From contig JAQCDG010000001.1 of NCBI GenBank assembly GCA_027731085.1, forward strand, positions 69,179 through 105,975: DNA of 36,797 bases. Direction: 5' to 3'. The notes under the pieces are model-generated. The model was not told the DNA's origin. It saw nothing but the letters and a program-made list of their open reading frames with translations, and did no database searches. Positions 1 to 7,613 of this stretch are shown piece by piece. Positions within the stretch are counted from its first letter, which is position 1. Every line of letters begins with the position of its first letter. A program made the translations under genes and the position numbers. This DNA is from Actinomycetota bacterium. GTDB taxonomy: Bacteria > Actinomycetota > Acidimicrobiia > Acidimicrobiales > Ilumatobacteraceae.

Positions 1-46
1 TCAATGGATCAAACTGCACAGCGTGTTTGACTCGTCGAAGTTTCAT
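1..46 (-). CDS. possible 5' end of an unidentified gene, cut by the window edge
   Basis: An ATG at 46 opens a frame that stays open for 15 codons to the window edge and begins M-K-L-R-R-V-K-H-A-V. It lies two bases after the TAA stop of mshC on the same strand, which fits the tight packing seen elsewhere in the window. There is no clear ribosome binding site. Too little protein is visible to name a family, so this is only a candidate for the next gene of the mshC operon. Confidence 0.3.
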   Translation of the reverse strand, partial: MKLRRVKHAVQFDPL

Positions 47-48
47 TT

Positions 49-1173
49 TTATACCTGCACTCCCAGTAACGCGGCCGCCATCGAAACATTGTGGCCCGAC
101 TTCGCGGCGTCGTCAAGCGTTGCAATCGCCTGAGGAACATTTAAGTCGTCATCGAGTGCATTGCGAACTTCTTCAAGTCCTGCGCTTCCATCGCCAGACT
201 TTGCTTGCGACCATGCCTGCAAGCGCTCGTGTGCTTTGGGCATCGCCGATGGTGTCCACTCCCACTCGTAGCGATAGTGATTCGCAATCAAGGCCAAACG
301 AATTGCGCGCGGGTCGTGTTGCTTGCGCAAGCGATCAACAAACTCGAGATTGCCGAGACTCTTCGACATTTTGCTGCCATTCATGAAAACCATCGCGACG
401 TGCATCCAATGTTTAACGAACAATTCACCAGTTGCGGCTTCAGACTGAGCACGCTCGCATTCGTGATGCGGAAAAATCAAATCGCTGCCACCGCCATGCA
501 GATCTACTGTCGAGCCGAGTTCGCGCAACGCAAGTGCCGAACATTCGATGTGCCAACCCGGACGGCCAGGACCCCAGATCGTGTCCCAACTCGGTTCGTC
601 GGCAGCCGAAGGTTGCCACAGCACAAAGTCAAGCTTGTGACGCTTGTGCGGGTCGTCTATGTGACCGCCGCGTTCGGCTGCAAGCCGCATCATTGTTGCA
701 TTGTCATAATTAGAAACACTGCCAAAAGAACCGAACTTAGTCACGTCGAAATAGACGCTCTGGCCTGCCTGATAGGCAAAACCTTTTTCTATGACCATGC
801 CGATGAACCCACGAATATCGGCAATTGCCGACGACGCTCGTGGCGTGCTGTAAACATCCAGAACATTTAGTGCAGTCATGTCGGCATTGAACCTCGCCTC
901 TTCGCCTGCAGCAAGGTCAAGATAGTGAACGCCGAGTTCGCGCGCTTTAGCAAACAACGGGTCATCGACATCGGTGACATTGCGAACACACTTCACCGTG
1001 TGTCCGAGATCGATCAACCGGCGCTGCAGAACGTCGTAAGTTACAAATGTGAAAGCATGACCAATGTGTGTGGCGTCATATGGCGTGATGCCACATGTGT
1101 ACATCAAGATTTGCTGATCGGCGACAAAATCTACGACACGCTTTTTTGCCGTGTCATAAAGTTTTAATGTCAA
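49..1173 (-). CDS. mshC: L-cysteine:1D-myo-inositol 2-amino-2-deoxy-alpha-D-glucopyranoside ligase (mycothiol ligase)
   Basis: The product joins cysteine to glucosaminyl-inositol with ATP, the penultimate step of mycothiol synthesis in the cytoplasm. It is a class I cysteinyl-tRNA synthetase relative. The HIGH motif is at residues 36-39, following CGITPYDAT as in known MshC proteins. Likely zinc ligands are C27, C211 and H236, and KMSKS is at 268-272. At 374 residues and ending in ALLGVQV it lacks the C-terminal tRNA-binding region of CysS (about 460 residues), which favours MshC over CysS. The start is TTG at 1173, overlapping the TGA stop of the F420 reductase gene as TTGA, so the two are probably cotranscribed. 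A short CysS is the alternative, but the N-terminal motif and the C-terminus argue against it. Confidence 0.88.
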   Translation of the reverse strand: MTLKLYDTAKKRVVDFVADQQILMYTCGITPYDATHIGHAFTFVTYDVLQRRLIDLGHTVKCVRNVTDVDDPLFAKARELGVHYLDLAAGEEARFNADMTALNVLDVYSTPRASSAIADIRGFIGMVIEKGFAYQAGQSVYFDVTKFGSFGSVSNYDNATMMRLAAERGGHIDDPHKRHKLDFVLWQPSAADEPSWDTIWGPGRPGWHIECSALALRELGSTVDLHGGGSDLIFPHHECERAQSEAATGELFVKHWMHVAMVFMNGSKMSKSLGNLEFVDRLRKQHDPRAIRLALIANHYRYEWEWTPSAMPKAHERLQAWSQAKSGDGSAGLEEVRNALDDDLNVPQAIATLDDAAKSGHNVSMAAALLGVQV

Positions 1174-1841
1174 ACTGCGCCACCACGATCAGGTATGCCG
1201 GTCAATCGCGGCGCCACTCTGGTCTTATAACGCACGTTCAGTTGCAGCAGCACGGCGGTGAACGCCTCGATTGCCAAGGCGTTCGACAAAGTTCCGGCAT
1301 TCAGTGGCCGACATCCCGGAATTTTCGAGACAATATCGCTAATTGTTGCCGTCGCAACCGGATCATCAGAACAAATCAAAACATCACTGTCAACTTCATG
1401 TCCGAGGCGACCGAGTTCTGTCGCCGGTAGGTGCTGAAACGCAGCGACCACTCGTGACAACGGAATCTCGGCTTGCACATGTGCCGCGATGCTTCCACGC
1501 GGTGGCACAAGTGGCTGAAACTCTTTACCTACTCTGACCAGCGCATTGGCCATCGTCACGACAATCTTGCCGGCGAGGTCTTGTGTATGTTCATTAACGA
1601 CGGTCGCCGCCGAATCCCAAGGTGTTGCGATGATGACAAGTTCGCAACTTGCTGCTTTGTCATTGTCGCCGCCAGAAATATTCAATTTATATTCGGGCCA
1701 CTTTTTGATGAGTTCGTCGCAAAGAACTTTGGCCTTGCTCGCATCTCGAGACCCGAGCACGACCTCATAACCAATCGATGCCAATCGCAGACCCAATGCA
1801 CTGCCCGCTGGTCCCGTGCCGCCGAGCAAGCCAATGCGCAT
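1170..1841 (-). CDS. npdG: F420-dependent NADP oxidoreductase (NpdG/Fno family)
   Basis: This 223-residue cytoplasmic enzyme is predicted to exchange hydride between NADP(H) and the deazaflavin cofactor F420. The N-terminus MRIGLLGGTGPAGSALGLRL is the dinucleotide-binding glycine loop of the family, followed by a strand ending GSRD, where the NADP phosphate is usually bound. The middle contains ATPWDSA and the conserved AHVQAEIP and AAFQHLPA segments. The length matches the family. The start is ATG at 1841. A GAGG lies only one base before it, too close to work as a normal ribosome binding site, so the mRNA may be nearly leaderless. It is divergent from fabI and overlaps mshC by 4 bp. The presence of F420 biochemistry in the organism is inferred from this gene alone. 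Confidence 0.82.
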   Translation of the reverse strand: MRIGLLGGTGPAGSALGLRLASIGYEVVLGSRDASKAKVLCDELIKKWPEYKLNISGGDNDKAASCELVIIATPWDSAATVVNEHTQDLAGKIVVTMANALVRVGKEFQPLVPPRGSIAAHVQAEIPLSRVVAAFQHLPATELGRLGHEVDSDVLICSDDPVATATISDIVSKIPGCRPLNAGTLSNALAIEAFTAVLLQLNVRYKTRVAPRLTGIPDRGGAV

Positions 1842-1901
1842 ACCTCAAAACGCTACCTATCATCACGTCCAGAAAACGAGTTAAACCGACGCAAGACCAA
1901 C

Positions 1902-1907
1902 TACCGT
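1902..1907 (+). promoter_or_regulatory. weak candidate -10 element of a leaderless fabI transcript
   Basis: TACCGT fits the TANNNT pattern of actinobacterial -10 elements and ends 7 bases before the fabI GTG, so transcription could begin at or next to the start codon. No convincing -35 element or ribosome binding site is visible in the 73-bp divergent gap. This is inference from spacing only. Confidence 0.25.
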
Positions 1908-1914
1908 TGAACCC

Positions 1915-2682
1915 GTGGCAATCTTAGATGGCAAAAATATCGTGATAACTGGCGTGTTGACCGATGCTTCTTTGGCTTTTGGAATCGCTCAACTCGCACA
2001 GCAAGAAGGTGCGAAAATTGTGCTCACTGGCGCTGGTCGCGGGCTGTCAATCACACAACGTACGGCCAAGAAACTCTCGTCGCCTGTTGAAGTAGTTGAA
2101 TTTGATGTGACGGTCGACGAACACACGATTAGCGCTCGAAACGAAGTGCAAAAAATACTTGGACGCGTTGACGGTGTTCTGCATTCAATTGGTTTCGCCC
2201 CGGCGGCTTGTCTCGGCGATGACTTCATGGCTGCAACTTGGCAGGATGTCTCAACTGCAATGCAGATCTCGGCATATTCTCTGAAAACTTTGGCCGATGC
2301 GTTCGTGCCGCTTATGTCAGCAGGAGGCACAATTGTCGGTCTTGACTTTGACAATACAGTTGCGTGGCCCGCATACAACTGGATGGGCGTTGCAAAATCT
2401 GCCCTCGAGAGCACGAACCGATACTTAGCCAAAGCACTCGGACCAAAAAACATCCGTTGCAACTTGATCGCAGCGGGACCGATTCGCACAATGGCGGCGA
2501 AATCAATTCCGTCGTTCGGTGCGTTCGAAAACATCTGGAGTGACCGTGCGCCGCTCGGCTGGGATGTAAACAATTCGGCACCCGTCGCCCGCAGTGCGGT
2601 CGCGCTTCTGGGTGATTGGTTTCCGTCAACGACTGGCGAGATTATTCATGTTGACGGTGGTTTTCACTCAACAGGTGCATAA
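1915..2682 (+). CDS. fabI: enoyl-[acyl-carrier-protein] reductase (NADH), InhA/FabI type
   Basis: FabI reduces the trans-2-enoyl-ACP double bond in the last step of each fatty-acid elongation cycle. The 255-residue protein is a short-chain dehydrogenase of the InhA kind. It has the nucleotide-binding start GKNIVITGVLTDASLAFGIA (residues 6-25), the catalytic pair Tyr154 and Lys161 in PAYNWMGVAKSALES, the AAGPIRT segment after the substrate loop, and the C-terminal HVDGG. The start is GTG at 1915, chosen because MAILDGKNIVITG is the natural family N-terminus. It is followed with no spacer by the S8 protease gene, whose TTG comes directly after the fabI stop, so the two are probably cotranscribed although functionally unrelated. 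Confidence 0.93.
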   Translation: MAILDGKNIVITGVLTDASLAFGIAQLAQQEGAKIVLTGAGRGLSITQRTAKKLSSPVEVVEFDVTVDEHTISARNEVQKILGRVDGVLHSIGFAPAACLGDDFMAATWQDVSTAMQISAYSLKTLADAFVPLMSAGGTIVGLDFDNTVAWPAYNWMGVAKSALESTNRYLAKALGPKNIRCNLIAAGPIRTMAAKSIPSFGAFENIWSDRAPLGWDVNNSAPVARSAVALLGDWFPSTTGEIIHVDGGFHSTGA

Positions 2683-4236
2683 TTGCGAAACTCAATTTCA
2701 GTCAAAAAGATCGTTGCTGGTTGTGCGGCGACTGCAGTCTGGCTTTTCAGCGGTTTATTTCTCAACGGTTCGACCGCATTTGCGACGAACGATATTGGTT
2801 TTGATGCTCAATGGAACTTGCAAGTCATTAATGTCACTGAAGTCTGGGCGATATCTACCGGCGTTGGTGTCACGGTTGCTGTAATCGACTCTGGTTCTGG
2901 CCCGAATCCTGACTTAACGCAAAATTTAAAAGCTGGCCGCTCGCTCATCCGTGGTCGACTCGGAGACTCGTCTACAGATGTTGACGCAGTCGGCCACGGC
3001 ACACATGTCGCCGGCATTATCGCTGCGCAAAATAGCAACACAATCGGCGTTAGTGGAATCGCACCAAACTCGAAGATATTGCCAATTCGCATTCTCGACT
3101 CTCGCGGTGACGGATCAGAAAGTGATTTAGCCCAGGCGATTCGCTACGCCGTTGACCAAGGTGTGCAAGTCATCAATCTGTCTTTAGGAGGCGCAACGCG
3201 AACAGGTGGTTTACAACTTGCGCTTGAATATGCCGCAGAAAATGAGGTGCTGGTCGTCGCCGCCGCAGGCAATGGTGGCCAAAAAGCTGGCACCACCTAC
3301 CCTGCCGGCAACGATCTAACCCTCGCGGTAACGGCGGTAGATCAAACAATGAATGCACCTTCGTTTAATCAAAGCGGAAGTTACATTGACATTTCGGCAC
3401 CAGGCATCAACATCTGTTCAACAGTTCGCGTTGACGCGGTTGTTGACATTTCTCGCAGGTGTGCAGGCGCAAATGAACCATTTGTAACGATGAGCGGAAC
3501 ATCAATGGCCACCGCACATGTCAGCGGGGTCGCCGCACTGATCTATGCTGCGCGACCAAATTTCAGCGCGCTACAGGTTCGAGAAGTAATAATCGCGACA
3601 GCCAAAGACATCGGCATTGCGGGGCGTGACGAAATTTTTGGCGTCGGTTTAATCGATGCCTATGCAATTTTTAAAGCACTCGGGTACTTTCCTGACAAGA
3701 TCGTATTTCCGACGGTTTCGTCTCTAGGTCAGGTCGGCCAAGAGTCTGTCGGCGGAACGGTGCAAATTCCTGAAAGCGAAAGACTGCAGTGGTATCGCTG
3801 CCTTTCACCTGGCGAAGCAACGCTCGCAATACCGATGGACTGCGTGGCAATTTCACGAGCACAGAGAAACGTCTTCATCCCCACGCGCAAAGACGTCGGT
3901 TCGTTCTTACGATTCGGCACGCTGATCACTGTTGGTGGCACGCCGCAAATGCGATTCTCAGCCACAACACCTAAAGTTACGGCGATATGGACCACGATTT
4001 CAACACTCGAAGTAGAAACAAAAATACCAATCAGCAAACTTTTGGATACTGCATCGACTGGCAAAACAAGTGCCCGCATTCTTTCTGGACCCTGCAAAAT
4101 CGTGAGAAATATTTTGATTGCAAGTGACAGCGGCACATGCAAGATGCGAATTATCGCCAAAGCGAAAGCACCATATCCAAGATTGGCTAAGACCGTCGTG
4201 GTCGAGATCGTGACTAAATCTGAGGTCACCAGCTAA
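2683..4236 (+). CDS. secreted subtilisin-like serine protease (peptidase S8) with Ig-like C-terminal domain
   Basis: A 517-residue exported protease. Residues 1-34 look like a Sec signal peptide: basic start, hydrophobic core, then ST-AFA. The catalytic domain follows with Asp69 in VAVIDSGSG, His105 in GHGTHVAG, oxyanion Asn197 in AAAGNGG and nucleophile Ser274 in GTSMATAHVSG. Residues about 345-433 resemble the small Ig-like repeats of actinobacterial surface proteins (WYRC, then DVG-LR). The last 75 residues hold C471 and C486 in a GPCK/GTCK pattern that could form a disulfide. There is no LPXTG motif and no C-terminal membrane segment, so the protein is probably released; the missing tail helix argues against a mycosin. 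The TTG start directly follows the fabI stop. The substrate is unknown. Confidence 0.87.
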   Translation: MRNSISVKKIVAGCAATAVWLFSGLFLNGSTAFATNDIGFDAQWNLQVINVTEVWAISTGVGVTVAVIDSGSGPNPDLTQNLKAGRSLIRGRLGDSSTDVDAVGHGTHVAGIIAAQNSNTIGVSGIAPNSKILPIRILDSRGDGSESDLAQAIRYAVDQGVQVINLSLGGATRTGGLQLALEYAAENEVLVVAAAGNGGQKAGTTYPAGNDLTLAVTAVDQTMNAPSFNQSGSYIDISAPGINICSTVRVDAVVDISRRCAGANEPFVTMSGTSMATAHVSGVAALIYAARPNFSALQVREVIIATAKDIGIAGRDEIFGVGLIDAYAIFKALGYFPDKIVFPTVSSLGQVGQESVGGTVQIPESERLQWYRCLSPGEATLAIPMDCVAISRAQRNVFIPTRKDVGSFLRFGTLITVGGTPQMRFSATTPKVTAIWTTISTLEVETKIPISKLLDTASTGKTSARILSGPCKIVRNILIASDSGTCKMRIIAKAKAPYPRLAKTVVVEIVTKSEVTS

Positions 4237-6243
4237 ATGACAAATCGTTTGGCGCAAGAAACAAGTCCGTATCTTCGGCAACACCAAGACAATCCTGTCG
4301 ACTGGTTCAGTTGGTCGCCTGAGGCCTTCGCCGAAGCCAAACTGCGCGGCGTACCGATCTTGTTATCAGTCGGTTACTCGGCTTGCCACTGGTGTCATGT
4401 TATGGCTCACGAATGTTTCGAAGATGTCGAGACCGCACAAATGATGAACAAACTATTTGTGAACATCAAAGTCGATCGCGAAGAGAGGCCAGACATCGAC
4501 GCCCTATATATGGATGCCGTTCAAGCAATGTCAGGTCGTGGCGGCTGGCCGATGACAGTATTCATGAGCCCCGACGGTCAACCCTTTTACGGCGGCACAT
4601 ACTTTCCGAAGCCGTCATTCATAAAACTTATGAGCGCTGTGCACGATGCATGGCAGAACCGTCGTGCCGACATCGAAAACAATATTTCCGCCCTAGGAGA
4701 ATCGCTTTCTCGTACTGCAGCCGTGACACCTGATCATTCGCTGCCAAGCATCGATTTGATCGCCCAAGCCTGCGAACAGTTAGAAAACTCTTTTGACTCT
4801 CAATGGGGTGGCTTTGGTGGCGCGCCGAAGTTTCCGAGCACTATGAATCTCGACTTGCTTTTACGCAACTACCTTGACCACCCGAGCGAAAATGCGAAGA
4901 CAATAATCACGACGACCCTCGACGCGATGGCTTCGGGTGGCATGTACGACCACATTGGCGGTGGATTCTCTCGCTACAGCGTGGACGAAAGATGGCTGGT
5001 GCCTCACTTTGAAAAAATGCTTTACGACCAGGCACTGCTGCTTCGGGTTTACACGCACGCCGCAGTCGTTTTTGGCTCAGACAGTTATCGCCAGGTTTGT
5101 GAAGAAATTGTTGAATATGTGTTGCGCGATTTACGTGACCGAGATGGTGGCTTTTTCAGCGCCGAAGATGCCGACTCGCTAGATGAACACGGACACTCAC
5201 ATGAAGGTCACTTCTATGTTTTCTCACCTAAAGAACTCCGTGATATTTTGCCAGCGAATCTTGTCACGACTGCCTTTGAACATTACGAGATCTCCGAAGT
5301 CGGAAACTTCGAAGGAAGAAATATTCCGACGCGGCTAAACCACCGTGGTGACTTCAAGCGATCACCAGATGTCGAAAAGATTCGAAAAATTATTTTTGAA
5401 GCGCGCAACATACGACGGCGGCCGTTGCTGGACGACAAGATTCTCACCGAATGGAACGCGATGATGACAGTCTCACTGATTGAGGCATCTAATTTGTTGA
5501 ATCGACCAAAGTGGCTCGCAGTTGCCGAACAAAATTGCGAATTTTTATATCGCGAACTTCGAGTCAAAGATGATTTATCGGGTTTGTTTCGCTGGAGGCG
5601 CAGTTGGCAACGAAGTGGTGAGCCGATGGCCCGCCATCGTGCGCTGGCTGCAGATCTCGCACACTTAGTCGATGCATTTACTCGGTTGGGCGAAGCGACC
5701 GGCAAAGCAATTTGGATTTCACGCAGCATCGAGGTTGCTGACGAGATAATTGCAAACTACTGGGATCAAATCAACGGCGGCTTGTTCACCGTTGCAGCTG
5801 ACGCCGAACAACTGATCGTGCGCCAAAAAGATTTGCTCGATAATGCAACACCGTCGGCTAACTCAACTTGCGCCAATGCTCTGCTAAGACTCGGGGCGTT
5901 AACTGGCGATGAAAGACTTACTCAAAGCGCACTACAAATTTTGCGGCTATTCACCAGAATCGCCACGGCGGCGCCGAGCGCGTTCGGCAATTTGTTGCAC
6001 GCTGTTTATTTGCAAAATAGAGGCATCACAGAAATCGCTATAACTGGAAACCGCCCAGACTTGGTCGAGTCGCTCGCCAATCGTTGGATGCCCACTGCAG
6101 TCGTTACTTTCGGAGAACCGTTCGACTCACCGCTTTGGCACGATCGGCGACCAGGTTTTGCATATGTGTGTCAAAACTATGTCTGCAGTGCCCCAGCCTC
6201 AACGGTCGAACAACTGCAAAACGCCCTCGAACTAATCAGCTAA
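4237..6243 (+). CDS. DUF255 thioredoxin-domain protein (YyaL/SSP411 family)
   Basis: A 668-residue protein of the family that includes bacterial YyaL and mammalian spermatogenesis-associated protein 20; the length is typical. The N-terminal thioredoxin-like domain carries the family signature NPVDWFSW and a CHWCHVM site with Cys50 and Cys53, then VDREERPDID and GGWPMTVF. The remainder is an (alpha/alpha)6-barrel-like region seen in N-acylglucosamine-epimerase relatives, including GGIYDH-like and VPHFEKMLYDQA segments. The cellular role of the family is not established. The ATG directly follows the stop of the S8 protease gene, and the 3' end overlaps the convergent nitroreductase gene by 8 bp. 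Confidence 0.9.
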   Translation: MTNRLAQETSPYLRQHQDNPVDWFSWSPEAFAEAKLRGVPILLSVGYSACHWCHVMAHECFEDVETAQMMNKLFVNIKVDREERPDIDALYMDAVQAMSGRGGWPMTVFMSPDGQPFYGGTYFPKPSFIKLMSAVHDAWQNRRADIENNISALGESLSRTAAVTPDHSLPSIDLIAQACEQLENSFDSQWGGFGGAPKFPSTMNLDLLLRNYLDHPSENAKTIITTTLDAMASGGMYDHIGGGFSRYSVDERWLVPHFEKMLYDQALLLRVYTHAAVVFGSDSYRQVCEEIVEYVLRDLRDRDGGFFSAEDADSLDEHGHSHEGHFYVFSPKELRDILPANLVTTAFEHYEISEVGNFEGRNIPTRLNHRGDFKRSPDVEKIRKIIFEARNIRRRPLLDDKILTEWNAMMTVSLIEASNLLNRPKWLAVAEQNCEFLYRELRVKDDLSGLFRWRRSWQRSGEPMARHRALAADLAHLVDAFTRLGEATGKAIWISRSIEVADEIIANYWDQINGGLFTVAADAEQLIVRQKDLLDNATPSANSTCANALLRLGALTGDERLTQSALQILRLFTRIATAAPSAFGNLLHAVYLQNRGITEIAITGNRPDLVESLANRWMPTAVVTFGEPFDSPLWHDRRPGFAYVCQNYVCSAPASTVEQLQNALELIS

Positions 6244-6844
6244 AACTCTGTTCGTGAATAATCTCGTTTGGCTTGCGCCGAGCACGCTTGGCACTCGCAC
6301 CTCGATCGGTGGCTTGTTCTGAAAGTGGCCATCCAATCGCCACTGCACCAATCAGCTGCATCTGCTCGGGCACTTTGAATTCAACGCGCAACTGTTGCTC
6401 ACCATTAAACACACCGAAGAACAGAGCGCCAAGACCGACATCGTGAGCGGCCAGCAAAAGTTGCATCGTCGCGAATGATGCATCGACCGTCCAAAATGGT
6501 GTCGGCCAAGATGAGAGATTCTCACCTAGTTTTGTTTTTACTTTGTCTGACTCGCTGTAGCGCTCTAGATATGCGTTTGGGTCGGCGAATACCAAACCGA
6601 TAATTGGCGCATCAAGCAAGTGACGCCAGCGAAAACTAGTGCGCTTTTCTTGAGGCAAGCTGATTTCCCAAAATTTTGCCGTTTGCTCATCGCGCAAGAC
6701 CAAAAGATGCCAGCCTTGGGTTTTGCCGGCGGACGGCGCCCGTGACGCAAGATCGACGATGCGATCTAAAAGTTTTGCATCTACTGGTGCCTTGCGAAAT
6801 GCCCGCACCATTTTGCGTGAGCGAACGCAGTCCGCGAACTGCAT
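6236..6844 (-). CDS. nitroreductase-family FMN oxidoreductase
   Basis: A 202-residue protein of the FMN-dependent nitroreductase fold. The N-terminal RSRKMVRAFRKAPVD contains the conserved RxSxR-type phosphate-contact region, and APSAGKTQGW is the flavin-binding loop after the first helices. TMQLLLAAHDVGLGALFF near residues 145-162 is the conserved second flavin/dimer segment, and the chain ends with an AIGWPL strand. Members reduce nitro compounds, quinones or dehalogenation substrates with NAD(P)H; the true substrate cannot be told here. It lies 9 bases after the unrecognised 218-residue gene on the same strand and converges with the DUF255 gene, overlapping it by 8 bp. Confidence 0.85.
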   Translation of the reverse strand: MQFADCVRSRKMVRAFRKAPVDAKLLDRIVDLASRAPSAGKTQGWHLLVLRDEQTAKFWEISLPQEKRTSFRWRHLLDAPIIGLVFADPNAYLERYSESDKVKTKLGENLSSWPTPFWTVDASFATMQLLLAAHDVGLGALFFGVFNGEQQLRVEFKVPEQMQLIGAVAIGWPLSEQATDRGASAKRARRKPNEIIHEQSFS

Positions 6845-6853
6845 GACAATTAT

Positions 6854-7510
6854 TTAGTGCTTGCCGAGCTTCAGCAAGTTTTCGGTCATCGTCCAACCAT
6901 GCACGACGAGCGCGCCCGACTTTTTGGTCGAGACGCCTTTGAATAATGCCGCAACATCAGCAGGGGCCTTACCTGGTTTCAACGACTCGAAGTCGATGAA
7001 GCCGCTTTGCCCGTTGCTCTTGATCGTAAATGACTGTTCGTCGTACGCTGCCTCGCAACCAAAGCGCCTTGCCAATCGTCGGCCCCATGCACGTTCTTCG
7101 CCAACCGCCCGATGATCAGGTCGTGGAATCAATTCAGTGAGTGATTTAAAAGCCTCAAAGGCATCAACAGAAATGAACCGCGAACCGACAACCACATCTT
7201 CATCGGGAAACGCCATTAGTGCGCGATGATATGCCTCGCTCATCAAGCCTTTGAGAATTTGGTCTCGCTTTGAAGTTCGCTTGACGCTAATCATGCCCAA
7301 CAAGACGCATGGCGTGCCGCCGATGCGCTCGAGCGTTGAAAACATAAAACCATGCAATTTGCCATCAAGTTTTGCGCTGGCGAATAGAACCCAATCTTCT
7401 TTGGCTTTTGAAATTGCGCCGATACCGAATGCCCCACCCATTGCAGCAAGGTCGTCGAGGTCTGAGTCAACTAAAGCAGAGGCATCAATCGTCTTAACAA
7501 CAAGCGGCAT
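6854..7510 (-). CDS. protein of unknown function, possibly GNAT-like fold
   Basis: I do not recognise this 218-residue protein with certainty. It has no signal peptide and no membrane segment. The first half has strand-strand-helix spacing (GFMFSTLERIGGTPCVLLGM, then SKRDQILKGLMSEAYHRAL) that recalls an acetyltransferase core, but the usual acetyl-CoA loop is not clear. The C-terminal 50 residues (PADVAALFKG, then VVHGWTMTENLLKLG) look like a separate element. The ATG at 7510 has a good ribosome binding site (AGAGG, about 4 bases away). It sits between dnaE (103 bp upstream) and the nitroreductase gene, so it may begin its own transcript. The function is open. Confidence 0.6.
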   Translation of the reverse strand: MPLVVKTIDASALVDSDLDDLAAMGGAFGIGAISKAKEDWVLFASAKLDGKLHGFMFSTLERIGGTPCVLLGMISVKRTSKRDQILKGLMSEAYHRALMAFPDEDVVVGSRFISVDAFEAFKSLTELIPRPDHRAVGEERAWGRRLARRFGCEAAYDEQSFTIKSNGQSGFIDFESLKPGKAPADVAALFKGVSTKKSGALVVHGWTMTENLLKLGKH

Positions 7511-7613
7511 GGCACCTCTATTCTGCCACCAAAATTCTCAATTTCCGATGGGTCGGTGAATAACTTTCGCCAACACGCTATTTGGCCGACTAATTATCGA
7601 AGCATCGCTCGTC

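Noticed and set aside
49-1173. Annotation as cysteinyl-tRNA synthetase (cysS)
   Set aside because: The protein is about 90 residues too short, lacks the C-terminal tRNA-binding part, and has the CGITPYDATHIGH start and the ALLGV end typical of MshC.
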